Shown here in pieces: positions 41,484 through 49,765 of a stretch of DNA of 64,000 bases. A program made the position numbers and the translations under genes. The notes below the pieces were generated by a model. The model was not told the DNA's origin. It saw nothing but the letters and a program-made list of their open reading frames with translations, and searched no databases. Positions within the stretch are counted from its first letter, which is position 1, and each line of letters opens with the position of its first letter. Origin of the DNA: JAQVYB01 sp964490935 (GTDB lineage Bacteria > Verrucomicrobiota > Kiritimatiellia > RZYC01); NCBI GenBank assembly GCA_964490935.1, contig CAZBEO010000004.1:20178-84177 (forward strand), read 5' to 3'.

Positions 41484-43945
41484 ACAATTTTACACCAAGA
41501 GCGCAGCAGGTTCTGCAACTGGCACGCAAGGAGGCCGAGCGCTTTAATCATGGGTATGTCGGCACAGAGCATATTCTGCTTGGGCTGGTCACGCTGGGGC
41601 AGGGCGTGGCGGTCAATGCGCTGCTGAAAATGGGCGTGGACCTGGAGTCGCTCCGCCTCGAAGTCGAGAATGCGGTGGGCGTCGGCCCGGAAACCAAGAC
41701 CGTGGGCAATCTGCCTTTCACGCCGCGCGTGAAGAAAATTCTGGCCCTCTCGAGCAGTGAGGCGCGTGCGCTGAATCACTCGTACGTCGGCACGGAGCAC
41801 ATTCTGCTCGGATTGCTGCGTGAGGGCGAGGGCGTGGCTTCGCGCGTACTCAAAAATTTGAATGTGGACCTGGATAAGACCCGCATTGAAATCATGCGCG
41901 AGCTGGACCCAAATTATGATCCCTCCGGCGAGGAAGTGGCCGCTGGCGGCAGTGCGAACCCGATGGCAGCGCAAGATTCAAAAACGCCTGCGCTGAAGGC
42001 GTTTGGACGCGATTTGACCGAGCTGGCTGAGAAGGGCGAACTGGATCCGGTGGTGGGCCGGGCCAATGAAATCGAGCGCGTGGTGCAGATACTGTGCCGC
42101 CGTACCAAGAACAATCCCGTGTTGCTGGGCGAGGCCGGCGTGGGCAAGACGGCGATCGTGGAAGGGTTGGCCCAGTCGATCGGACGGGGCGATGTGCCGG
42201 AACTGCTACGTGGGAAACGGGTGATCACCCTGGACCTGGCCCTGATGGTGGCTGGCACGAAATACCGGGGACAGTTCGAAGAGCGTATTAAAGCGGTGAT
42301 GGACGAAGTACGGCGGAGCAAGGACGTACTGTTGTTTCTGGATGAACTGCACACGATTGTCGGAGCCGGTTCGGCGGAAGGGGCGATGGATGCCTCGAAC
42401 ATCATGAAGCCCGCCCTTTCGCGGGGAGAGATGCAGTGCATCGGTGCCACCACGCTCAAGGAATACCGCAAATTTATTGAAAAAGACGCCGCGCTCGAAC
42501 GGCGTTTTCAGACGGTTTTGGTCCCCGAGCCCAGCGTGGAAGAGGCGCTGGAAATTCTGAAGGGATTGCGTCCCAAATATGAGGAACATCATCATGCCAG
42601 TATCACCGACGAGGCCCTGAAGTCAGCCGTAGAACTTTCGGCGAGATACCTGCCGGATCGTTTTCTCCCGGACAAGGCGATCGACGTGATGGACGAGGCC
42701 GGCGCCCGCGCCCGCATCGGCTCAATGACCCGCCCGCCGGACTTGAAGGATCAGGAACAGCGGCTTGTGGAAATCAAACGCAAAAAAGAAGACGCCATTC
42801 GCGCCCAGCAGTTTGAAGCCGCCGCGCAATACCGCGATGAAGAACGTACCGCACGAGAGGCCATGGAAAAGGTGCTCGATGAATGGCGCAAGACGCGGGA
42901 TGAAAAAGTGGTGCAGGTTAATGAAGACGACATCATGGTCATTGTCTCCAAGTGGACGGGCGTTCCGCTGACCCGCCTGGAAGACAAAGAAATGGCGCGC
43001 CTACTGAATATGGAAAAGGAACTGGAGGAGAAGGTTATCGGTCAGAACGAGGCCGTGCACGCCATTTCCAAATCGCTGCGTCGCTCGCGGGCCAATTTGA
43101 AAGACCCACGCCGCCCGATCGGTTCGTTTGTGTTTCTGGGCCCCACAGGCGTCGGAAAGACCCTCCTCGCCAAACAGCTTGCTCACTTTATGTTTAACGA
43201 TGCCGATGCGCTGATTCAGGTGGACATGTCCGAATACATGGAGAAATTTTCGTCCTCGCGGATGGTGGGCTCGCCGCCGGGGTATGTCGGGCATGACGAT
43301 GGCGGCCAATTGACCGAAAAGGTCCGGCGCCGCCCCTATTCGGTGGTCCTGTTTGATGAAATGGAAAAGGCGCATCCCGACGTCATGCATCTGCTGCTCC
43401 AAATCCTGGAAGAAGGCAAACTGACCGATAGCTTGGGCCGCGCGATTGATTTCCGCAATACCGTCATCATCATGACCTCCAATCTCGGTGCGGACCTCGT
43501 GAAGAAGGGCCCCGGTCTCGGATTCAATCCGGGCAAGGACGACAAGGCCGACTACGAAAAACTGAAAACGCAGATGCTCGATGCCTCGAAGAAGGTCTTC
43601 AAACCCGAACTGCTCAACCGCATTGATGACATCATCGTCTTCCGTCAGCTCTCGAAGGATAATATGGAGCAGATTCTGGAGATCGAACTGCAGAAGGTGA
43701 AGGACCGTCTCGACAGCCGTAAGATTGAGCTGGTGCTGCTGCCCGAGGCCCGGGAATTTCTGATCGGGAAGGGCTACGATCCCTTGTATGGTGCACGCCC
43801 GATGCGCCGTTCCATCGAAAAATATTTGGAAGACCCCTTGGCCGAGGACATTCTGCGCGGAAACATATCCCGCAACGAAAGCATCGAGGTGACGGTGACG
43901 GAAGAAAAGCTGACGTTCAGGCAGGTTGCGGCGGCAGTGAGCTGA
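41480..43945 (+). CDS. clpC: Clp protease ATP-dependent unfoldase ClpC
   Basis: The product has 821 residues. It has the double Clp N-domain (FTPRAQQVLQLARKEAERFN, second repeat VKKILALSSSEARALNHSYV), AAA domain 1 with Walker A GEAGVGKT and Walker B LLFLDELHT, and a middle domain with a UVR-like helix (EDAIRAQQFEAAAQYRDEER). AAA domain 2 has Walker A GPTGVGKT, sensor regions and C-terminal CLPB_small helix. ClpC unfolds arginine-phosphorylated or adaptor-delivered proteins for ClpP. The clpP gene is not in the window. The start overlaps mcsB by 4 bases. Confidence 0.97.
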   Translation: MNNFTPRAQQVLQLARKEAERFNHGYVGTEHILLGLVTLGQGVAVNALLKMGVDLESLRLEVENAVGVGPETKTVGNLPFTPRVKKILALSSSEARALNHSYVGTEHILLGLLREGEGVASRVLKNLNVDLDKTRIEIMRELDPNYDPSGEEVAAGGSANPMAAQDSKTPALKAFGRDLTELAEKGELDPVVGRANEIERVVQILCRRTKNNPVLLGEAGVGKTAIVEGLAQSIGRGDVPELLRGKRVITLDLALMVAGTKYRGQFEERIKAVMDEVRRSKDVLLFLDELHTIVGAGSAEGAMDASNIMKPALSRGEMQCIGATTLKEYRKFIEKDAALERRFQTVLVPEPSVEEALEILKGLRPKYEEHHHASITDEALKSAVELSARYLPDRFLPDKAIDVMDEAGARARIGSMTRPPDLKDQEQRLVEIKRKKEDAIRAQQFEAAAQYRDEERTAREAMEKVLDEWRKTRDEKVVQVNEDDIMVIVSKWTGVPLTRLEDKEMARLLNMEKELEEKVIGQNEAVHAISKSLRRSRANLKDPRRPIGSFVFLGPTGVGKTLLAKQLAHFMFNDADALIQVDMSEYMEKFSSSRMVGSPPGYVGHDDGGQLTEKVRRRPYSVVLFDEMEKAHPDVMHLLLQILEEGKLTDSLGRAIDFRNTVIIMTSNLGADLVKKGPGLGFNPGKDDKADYEKLKTQMLDASKKVFKPELLNRIDDIIVFRQLSKDNMEQILEIELQKVKDRLDSRKIELVLLPEAREFLIGKGYDPLYGARPMRRSIEKYLEDPLAEDILRGNISRNESIEVTVTEEKLTFRQVAAAVS

Positions 43946-44067
43946 GCTTGATCCGTCGGTCTCGCGTCAGTCAATGAACAATGAAGGGGAATGCGCCGCA
44001 TCAAAGCGGTGCAGGCCCGTCCCGTTCTTCTATGCCAAAGAGCGCCTGCCGGATCGGAGAAACAACG

Positions 44068-44889
44068 ATGACCAGACAAAAACAAGCCTATATCCTGACA
44101 GCCGACCTCGGGAATACCACGCTGACGATGGGCCTCTACCGAAAGGGAAAAATCTCGCACCGGGTCAGTCTGCCGCATGCCGACCTGCGGACGAATTTTT
44201 TGCGGGAGGCTCTGTCGGGGCTGACCGGTTCGGCCACGGTTGAAGGGATCGCCTTCGCATCGGTGGCACCGGCGCTCAACGGACGATTCGAGAAATGCCT
44301 ACGTAGAGCGGCGAAGGTGCCCTTCCTACGCGTGGATAATTACTGCGATTTCGGCATGAAGGTCAGTTATCCGAAGCCGGAAACGCTGGGGGTGGATCGT
44401 CTGCTCAATGCCGCTTGGGTGGCGCATCGTTACGGTGCCCCCGCCATCGTGTGCGATATCGGCACGGCGACTACGGTGGACCTGCTGCTCCCGGAGCGCG
44501 GCTTCGTCGGCGGCGTGATTCTGCCGGGACCCGCCTTGATGTTGGATTATCTGGCGGAGCGCACGGGCAAACTGCCTGCGATCAAACTCGCTGGTTCGGT
44601 GAAACGATCGTACGGGCGCTCAACCGAAGAGGCCATGCACATCGGCGCGCGTCGCGGATTCAACGGGATGATCCGTGAAGTGGTGGAAGCCATACAGGCC
44701 GAACATCTGAAGATGCCCTTTCGGTTGGTTGTCGCCGGTGGTTATGCTCGCGCTGTTCACCTGCTCCCGGAGATGCGCCCAGACCTTGACTTGAACATGA
44801 CGCTGTGCGGGCTTGGCCTGGTGTTTGAGCTCATGCACCCCGGGGCCGAAAAACCTGAAAAAGAAGAATCAATTGATAAGAGGAGCTAG
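44068..44889 (+). CDS. coaX: Type III pantothenate kinase
   Basis: The product has 273 residues and uses the ASKHA fold to phosphorylate pantothenate, the first step of CoA synthesis. The ATP-site strand is ILTADLGNTTLTMGLY; the pantothenate-site motif is PETLGVDRLLNAAWVAHRYG (the GxDRL signature). The following VCDIGTATTVDLL carries the catalytic Asp, and GGVILPGPALML and VVAGGYARAVHLL complete the ATPase-like features. Start ATG 44068 with GGAGA upstream gives the family N-terminus; the longer frame from 43981 adds 29 poorly fitting residues. manC follows 7 bases after the stop. Confidence 0.93.
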   Translation: MTRQKQAYILTADLGNTTLTMGLYRKGKISHRVSLPHADLRTNFLREALSGLTGSATVEGIAFASVAPALNGRFEKCLRRAAKVPFLRVDNYCDFGMKVSYPKPETLGVDRLLNAAWVAHRYGAPAIVCDIGTATTVDLLLPERGFVGGVILPGPALMLDYLAERTGKLPAIKLAGSVKRSYGRSTEEAMHIGARRGFNGMIREVVEAIQAEHLKMPFRLVVAGGYARAVHLLPEMRPDLDLNMTLCGLGLVFELMHPGAEKPEKEESIDKRS

Positions 44890-44896
44890 ACCGTAT

Positions 44897-45982
44897 ATGA
44901 CCAAACGATTTGCCGTGATACTGGCCGGAGGAAAAGGGGAGCGGTTCTGGCCGCTCAGTACGGCGGAGCACCCCAAACAGTTTCTCTCGCTTATCGGCGA
45001 GAAAAATTTGCTGGCGCAGGCCGTGGAGCGGTTGGAGGGCGTGGTGGATACCTCCTGCATTTACGTCATTACCAGCAGTGAGCTGGCCGAGGTGGCCCGG
45101 CGTTCCGCGCCCGAGCTTCCGCCCGAAAATATCATTGGAGAACCGGTGGGTCGTGATACCGCCGCCGCGATTGCACTGGGTGCGGCCCTGGTTGCGCGGC
45201 AGGATCCCGAGGGCGTTATGGCCGTGCTGACGGCAGATCACATCATCGGCGATCTGGAATGCTTCCGTAGCACCCTGCGCGACGCCATGGACCTGGCCCA
45301 CTCGGAAAACTTGCTTCTCACCATTGGCGTGAAACCTTCCTTTCCCAGCACGGGGTACGGCTACATCCAGACAGGAGAACATCTCGCGGATGCCCCCGCA
45401 GGGACGGTCTTCGATCGTGCGAAGCGGTTTGTGGAAAAACCGGACGCCGTCACCGCGCAGCAGTACTTGAAGGAGGGAAGTTACTATTGGAACTCCGGCA
45501 TGTTCATCTGGTCGGCTGCTTCCATCACCCGCGCCTTCCAAGCCTTCCGCCCACCGCTTTATGAAATGATTTGCGCACTGAATGCCGCCGCCGATCGGCG
45601 GGATTTTGATCAAACCTTTGAGCGCATTTATGAAGGACTCGAAAAAATTTCCATTGATTATGCGGTGATGGAAAGAGCAGAAAACGTGGGCATGGCGCGC
45701 GGCGTTTTTGCATGGGATGATGTAGGCTCCTGGCCTGCGCTCGATAATCACTTCACGCACGATGACGCTGGCAACGTGGTGATCGGCGACGGAGTCACGC
45801 TTGAGGCCTCCGACAACATCATCTACTCGAAAGATCGGCTGACCGCTGTGATCGGGCTCTCGGATGTGATGGTGGTTCAGGCCGATGGCGTCACGCTCGT
45901 CTGCCCGAAAGATCAGGCGCAGCAGATCAAGGAACTGGTTCAGCGGTTGCGGCAGGACGCGCGGTATGCCCGGCTGACCTGA
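44897..45982 (+). CDS. manC: Mannose-1-phosphate guanylyltransferase
   Basis: The product has 361 residues of the ManC/GMP type. The nucleotidyl-transferase signature VILAGGKGERFWPLST is at the N-terminus, with the metal-binding Asp in VLTADHIIGD (about residue 110), the sugar-phosphate loop PSTGYGYIQTGE and the family motifs FVEKPDAVTA, YYWNSGMFIW and SIDYAVMERAENVGM followed by WDDVGSWPAL. It makes GDP-mannose for glycan synthesis, compatible with the nearby glycosyltransferases. The isomerase domain of bifunctional enzymes is absent. Start 44897 follows GAGGAG. ruvX starts 15 bases downstream. Confidence 0.94.
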   Translation: MTKRFAVILAGGKGERFWPLSTAEHPKQFLSLIGEKNLLAQAVERLEGVVDTSCIYVITSSELAEVARRSAPELPPENIIGEPVGRDTAAAIALGAALVARQDPEGVMAVLTADHIIGDLECFRSTLRDAMDLAHSENLLLTIGVKPSFPSTGYGYIQTGEHLADAPAGTVFDRAKRFVEKPDAVTAQQYLKEGSYYWNSGMFIWSAASITRAFQAFRPPLYEMICALNAAADRRDFDQTFERIYEGLEKISIDYAVMERAENVGMARGVFAWDDVGSWPALDNHFTHDDAGNVVIGDGVTLEASDNIIYSKDRLTAVIGLSDVMVVQADGVTLVCPKDQAQQIKELVQRLRQDARYARLT

Positions 45983-45997
45983 CAGAAGAGGTGTACG

Positions 45998-46414
45998 ATG
46001 GGAAGAGTGCTTGGATTGGACTACGGCGATAAACGTATCGGGGTGGCGCTCAGCGATCCCACCCGCTTTCTGGCTTCCCCGCATACGATGATTGAACGGG
46101 GTGCCGACGATGCTGAAGTCACTCGGCGCATCATGGAAATCTGCGCCGATAAGGAGGTGGATTTGATTGTGCTTGGCCTGCCGCTGAATATGAACGGCAC
46201 GCGCGGTCCGGCGGTCGAAAAGGCAATGGCCTTCAAGGAGCGATTGCACACCGCTCTACCCGAGATGCCGATCAAAACCTGGGATGAACGCCTCAGCACC
46301 GTCAGCGCGCAGCGCGTATTGATCGACGCAGGTGAGAGCCGAAAAAGGCGAAAAGGACTCGTGGATAAAATCGCCGCTCAATTCATTTTGCAAAACTGGC
46401 TCGATGCTCAATGA
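45998..46414 (+). CDS. ruvX: Putative pre-16S rRNA nuclease / RuvX (YqgF)
   Basis: The product has 138 residues, of the RNase H-like YqgF fold. The first strand VLGLDYGDKRIGVALSDPTRF carries the catalytic Asp, LIVLGLPLNMNGTRGPAVEKA is the GLPxxxxG motif, and WDERLSTVSAQRVLIDAGESR and KIAAQFILQNWLD carry the last catalytic acidic residues. Roles described for the family include 5' processing of 16S rRNA precursors and Holliday-junction resolution. It follows manC by 15 bases. Its stop is directly followed by a two-unit palindrome array, and a CgeB-like gene lies beyond. Confidence 0.93.
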   Translation: MGRVLGLDYGDKRIGVALSDPTRFLASPHTMIERGADDAEVTRRIMEICADKEVDLIVLGLPLNMNGTRGPAVEKAMAFKERLHTALPEMPIKTWDERLSTVSAQRVLIDAGESRKRRKGLVDKIAAQFILQNWLDAQ

Positions 46415-46417
46415 TCG

Positions 46418-46467
46418 TTTTTCCAATGATTGGAAAAAACTCAAAAAAAAGTTCCAATGGTTGGAAA
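46418..46467. repeat. Two-unit palindrome array, 31-bp period
   Basis: Two palindromes with CCAA cores starting at 46423 and 46454, exactly 31 bases apart, of the same type as at 36447. The array lies between the ruvX stop (46414) and the ribosome-binding site of the CgeB-like gene (AAGGAGG at about 46474). Confidence 0.92.
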
Positions 46468-46484
46468 AGCAATGAAGGAGGTCC

Positions 46485-47606
46485 ATGACGAAGCGAAAAA
46501 TCATTCTGCTGGATGGGAGCAGTGGATACGACGTGTTTCGTCATTGGTTGGAGCGGCTGAGCGATGCGTTTTGCAGCCTCGGGGAGGAGGCGCTGATTGT
46601 TCCCTGCATGATGGAGGAGGATGCAGAATTGGGAGAGTCGGATGTCACGCTCGGATTCAATCTGATCCGCAACTGGTGCACCAGCACGGCGATGCGCCGG
46701 CATGTGGTTTGGATGGTGGACCCGCCACCTTATCACGGGTACTTTTTTTCTCACGCACTGAGCCGGATGCCGGTGAATCCGGAGCGGTGTTGCGTGGGTT
46801 GCGTGGATCGCAACTGGGTCGCGTTCGCACAGAAGGCGTATGGGTATAACAAGGTCTTTTTTCTGCCGCACGCCTCCTCCGTGTTGGAGGCGACAGCTCC
46901 GGCTGATTCGGGGCGTGACCTAGACGCAGTATTCTTGGGCAGCCTGCAAGCGCCCGAGGGGATTATGGAACGGATACACATGCAGGCAGGCCCAAACGCG
47001 CCGCTGCTGAACGAACTGGTGACGCAATTGGATCAAGCCGGATCGGTCGGATCACTGGGGCAGACACTACTGAATTTAACGCAGGCGCTGCATCTGCCGG
47101 AGGATAAAAAACAGATTTTCATCAACGTATTCTATCCATTGCTCGATCAGTATTTCCGCAACCGTGATCGGATTCGACTGCTTTCATCTATCACGGGCTG
47201 TAGAGTACATGTGTTTGGTCAGGGTGATTGGGGTTCGGTGAACTGGCCGGATCACCTCGTGTTGCATGAGGCGATTCCCTTCCCCGAAACCTTTTCCGTC
47301 CTGCGCCGTGCGAAAGTGGTCATCAATCACGCGCCCTCGCATACGGACGGTGCCCACGAACGGATATTCGATGCGCTGATGTGCGGAGCCTCGGTGCTGA
47401 CGACCCCCTCTTCGTATGTGCAGGAAGTCTTTGGGAAAAAATGCGGCGTGCGAATGCTGCATGCCGACGGAGATGCGGGCGCGGCGCTGAAAGAAATGCT
47501 TGCGGATTCGGACCGAGCCGAGCGGGTGCGCGCCGGTCAGGCTATCGTGCAATCAGGCCATCTGATGAAACACCGGGCGGCAGTTCTGCTCGAGCGTTTC
47601 ATGTGA
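46485..47606 (+). CDS. CgeB-like glycosyltransferase
   Basis: The product has 373 residues. The N-terminal half has a Rossmann-like beginning (KRKIILLDGSSGYDVFRHWL) and VVWMVDPPPYHGYFF. The C-terminal half holds the Glyco_trans_1_2 motif INHAPSHTDGAHERIFDALMCGASVLT, in which Glu of HERIFDA corresponds to the conserved acidic residue. These proteins resemble Bacillus spore-coat CgeB and other GT-B transferases, with unknown donors. An AAGGAGG lies upstream of ATG 46485. It is probably expressed with the manC/ruvX genes unless the palindrome array alters transcription. Confidence 0.82.
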   Translation: MTKRKIILLDGSSGYDVFRHWLERLSDAFCSLGEEALIVPCMMEEDAELGESDVTLGFNLIRNWCTSTAMRRHVVWMVDPPPYHGYFFSHALSRMPVNPERCCVGCVDRNWVAFAQKAYGYNKVFFLPHASSVLEATAPADSGRDLDAVFLGSLQAPEGIMERIHMQAGPNAPLLNELVTQLDQAGSVGSLGQTLLNLTQALHLPEDKKQIFINVFYPLLDQYFRNRDRIRLLSSITGCRVHVFGQGDWGSVNWPDHLVLHEAIPFPETFSVLRRAKVVINHAPSHTDGAHERIFDALMCGASVLTTPSSYVQEVFGKKCGVRMLHADGDAGAALKEMLADSDRAERVRAGQAIVQSGHLMKHRAAVLLERFM

Positions 47607-47808
47607 AGAAGGAATAAAGGACGAACGTTCATCACAAAGAGCACACAGACTTGGGCTTCGCTGTTTTTGTCCACAGATTACACCGATTTGCACAGATTGG
47701 GATGAGGAGTGGCTCGGGCTTCTATATTTTTTTGACCCTCCAATTCGATTAGGCCAAGGCACAATGACGGTTGCCTTCTGTCGCGGCGGGCGGTATATTA
47801 ACTTCATT
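47607..47808. other. Intergenic region with mosaic repeat text
   Basis: These 202 bases contain 'cacaaagagcacacagactt' and TTGTCCACAGATTACACCGA (47667-47686), a copy of the text at 13639-13658 with one base changed. Similar 'cacagatt' and 'tctctgcg' words occur in other intergenic spaces of this window. TTGACC at 47732 may be a -35, but no -10 at good spacing is seen. Confidence 0.5.
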
Positions 47809-48591
47809 ATGACATTAAAACTCGAACGACCTATTGTTTTTTTCGACATTGAATCCACCGGGCTGAACCGTAAAACCGACCGCATTATCGAGCTGGCGAT
47901 GATCAAGATTCATCCCGATGGTTCGCGCATCAGCGTGGTGTTTCGGGTGAATCCGGAAATGCCCATTTCAGCGGAGTCCACGCGGATTCACGGTATTACT
48001 AATGAGGATGTGAAGGACTGCAAGACGTTCCAGCAGATTAGCGGCGATGTGGTCGCATTCCTGGAAGGGTGTGATCTGGCGGGGTACAATCTGATTCAGT
48101 TTGATGTGCCGATGCTGGAAGAGGAATTCAAGCGGGCTGGGGTTGTTTTGTCGCTTAAGAGTTGTCTCGTGGTGGATGCGCAACGCATTTTCTACCGCAT
48201 GGAGCCGCGCGATCTGACGGCTGCGTTGGCCTTTTATTGCGGCGAGGAGCACACGGGCGCGCATGGCGCGCTGGCGGATGTGGAGGCTACGATCAAGGTG
48301 CTGGAAGGGCAGATTGCTAAATATACGGAGGTGCCGGAGGCGGTCGGGCCGCTGGCTGATTTCTGCAGCCCGAGGGAGGCGGATACGCTGGACCGGGAAG
48401 GCAAACTGCGTTGGGGGCCGGATGGGGACGTGCAGATCAATTTCGGACAGAACAAGGGTAAATCGTTGCGCGTTTTGGCGGAGAATGACAAATCCTATCT
48501 GAACTGGATTCTGAACAAGGATTTCCCGGACGATGTGAAGGCCGTGGTACGTCAGGCACTGGACGGTGTGTTTCCGAAAAAGGAAGGCTGA
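47809..48591 (+). CDS. DEDDh 3'-5' exonuclease (DnaQ-like) with C-terminal extra domain
   Basis: The product has 260 residues. The exonuclease domain is at residues about 1-180: ExoI is VFFDIESTG, ExoII is AGYNLIQFDVPML, and ExoIII is HGALADVEATIKVL with His of the DEDDh type. From about residue 205 a C-terminal module (VQINFGQNKGKSLRVLAEND and SYLNWILNKDFPDD) resembles the DUF3820-like segment attached to some DnaQ-like proteins. The enzyme probably trims single-stranded DNA or RNA 3' ends. It is not fused to a polymerase. ATG 47809 fits the family N-terminus better than 47764. Confidence 0.88.
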   Translation: MTLKLERPIVFFDIESTGLNRKTDRIIELAMIKIHPDGSRISVVFRVNPEMPISAESTRIHGITNEDVKDCKTFQQISGDVVAFLEGCDLAGYNLIQFDVPMLEEEFKRAGVVLSLKSCLVVDAQRIFYRMEPRDLTAALAFYCGEEHTGAHGALADVEATIKVLEGQIAKYTEVPEAVGPLADFCSPREADTLDREGKLRWGPDGDVQINFGQNKGKSLRVLAENDKSYLNWILNKDFPDDVKAVVRQALDGVFPKKEG

Positions 48592-48618
48592 GGGAGGCTG
48601 TATTCAGCATCCCTTTTC

Positions 48619-48650
48619 GTAAACGGCATGGGTATCCCCGTGCCGTTTAC
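48619..48650. terminator. Convergent hairpin between exonuclease and DUF2225 genes
   Basis: Arms GTAAACGGCATGGG (48619-48632) and CCCGTGCCGTTTAC (48637-48650) pair with one wobble. The right arm overlaps the DUF2225 stop (48647). No U-tract follows on either strand, so its role as terminator is inferred from its position between convergent genes. Confidence 0.55.
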
Positions 48651-49765
48651 TGCCAGGGGAAGCCGCCCTTCTTTTTGTCTTCGGGGAGGAGCCTCGCAAT
48701 GACGCGCCGGTCGATGTGATTTTTTGTCAGGATGCGTTCGAGTACAGTCCGGTCCCGCCCTTTGTTGGCTTTGAGCAGTTTTTTGGCGCGGGTGGTGTGC
48801 TCGGTGAGTCGTTCCTCGGTGAGAAGCTGAATGAGCTGTTTATTTTCGTCGGCTATGGTGCGTAGGCGTCGGCTGAGGGTGACCATGTCGGCGGTTTGAT
48901 CGGCGGTGAGTTTTCGGCCTTCTTCCCCGGTGTCGTGCAGTTTGACTTCTATTTTATCTCGTGCTTCGAGTGCGCGCTCGATACTACTGGAGAGCATTTT
49001 TCGGGCTTCGTCGCGTTTGTTGAGTTTGATGTAGATGCGGGCGATGACCTGGAGAATGGATACTTCGTCGATGATGGTTTTGACCTGCGGGGATCGTTCG
49101 AAGGTCTGGTCATAGTAGTTTACGGCTTTGTAGAGGGCCTCATACTCATTGCGGGGCATGGCGGGCCAGAATTCTTTGACTTCTTCGTAGAGTTCATCGA
49201 GGCGGGGCCGCGTGGCGGCGAGGGCCTCGGGATTGTTGGAGAGGTCGCGGTAGAGCCAGGCCAAGTGCAGGCAGTAACGGCCCAGATTCAGGAAGTATTG
49301 CTTTACCATATCCTCAATAAGTTCGAGCTCGAGTACGGCCAGCAGGTGCAGCTTGAGCCCCTGAAAAAAATTCATGTGTTCAATGTCGAGTCCACGACTG
49401 AGAATATGGACCAGCTTGTGAAAATCGCCCTTGGCCGCATAGGTATCGCGGATGCGCGCGGAAACCGCGTCGGTTTTGACGTAGACATCCTTAAGGGGAT
49501 GGATGAAGTGTCGATAGCCGGCGGTGAAGTGGCACTCGGGGCAATACCACATGTAATAGAGGGGCGGGTGAAAGTCCGGGTCGATGTGGTCGAGTTTGGC
49601 ATAGTTTTGGGGTTGCAGATCGACATCGATGTCGCGATTCCAGAAAACGCGGTTGTTCAACCGGCACTGATAGCTGGCCTCCTGACACATCGGACAGCGG
49701 ACACGGCAACGGATGGTGGGTTGCGGCTTCTTATCGTCCTTATCGGGTTTGGAACGGGGTATCAT
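48647..49765 (-). CDS. DUF2225-family zinc-ribbon/helical protein
   Basis: The product has 372 residues. Two Cys pairs form a zinc ribbon (CRVRCPMC near residue 20 and WYCPECHF near residue 74), interrupted by the DIDVDLQPQNYAKLDHIDPD stretch. A long helical region follows, about residues 100-290, which has TPR-like pairs (EYEALYKAVNYYDQTFERSP) and a coiled-coil end. DUF2225 has been noted in spore formers and other bacteria with no fixed role. The start overlaps the prc stop by 4 bases (ATGA), so the two genes are translationally coupled. Confidence 0.82.
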   Translation of the reverse strand: MIPRSKPDKDDKKPQPTIRCRVRCPMCQEASYQCRLNNRVFWNRDIDVDLQPQNYAKLDHIDPDFHPPLYYMWYCPECHFTAGYRHFIHPLKDVYVKTDAVSARIRDTYAAKGDFHKLVHILSRGLDIEHMNFFQGLKLHLLAVLELELIEDMVKQYFLNLGRYCLHLAWLYRDLSNNPEALAATRPRLDELYEEVKEFWPAMPRNEYEALYKAVNYYDQTFERSPQVKTIIDEVSILQVIARIYIKLNKRDEARKMLSSSIERALEARDKIEVKLHDTGEEGRKLTADQTADMVTLSRRLRTIADENKQLIQLLTEERLTEHTTRAKKLLKANKGRDRTVLERILTKNHIDRRVIARLLPEDKKKGGFPWQ

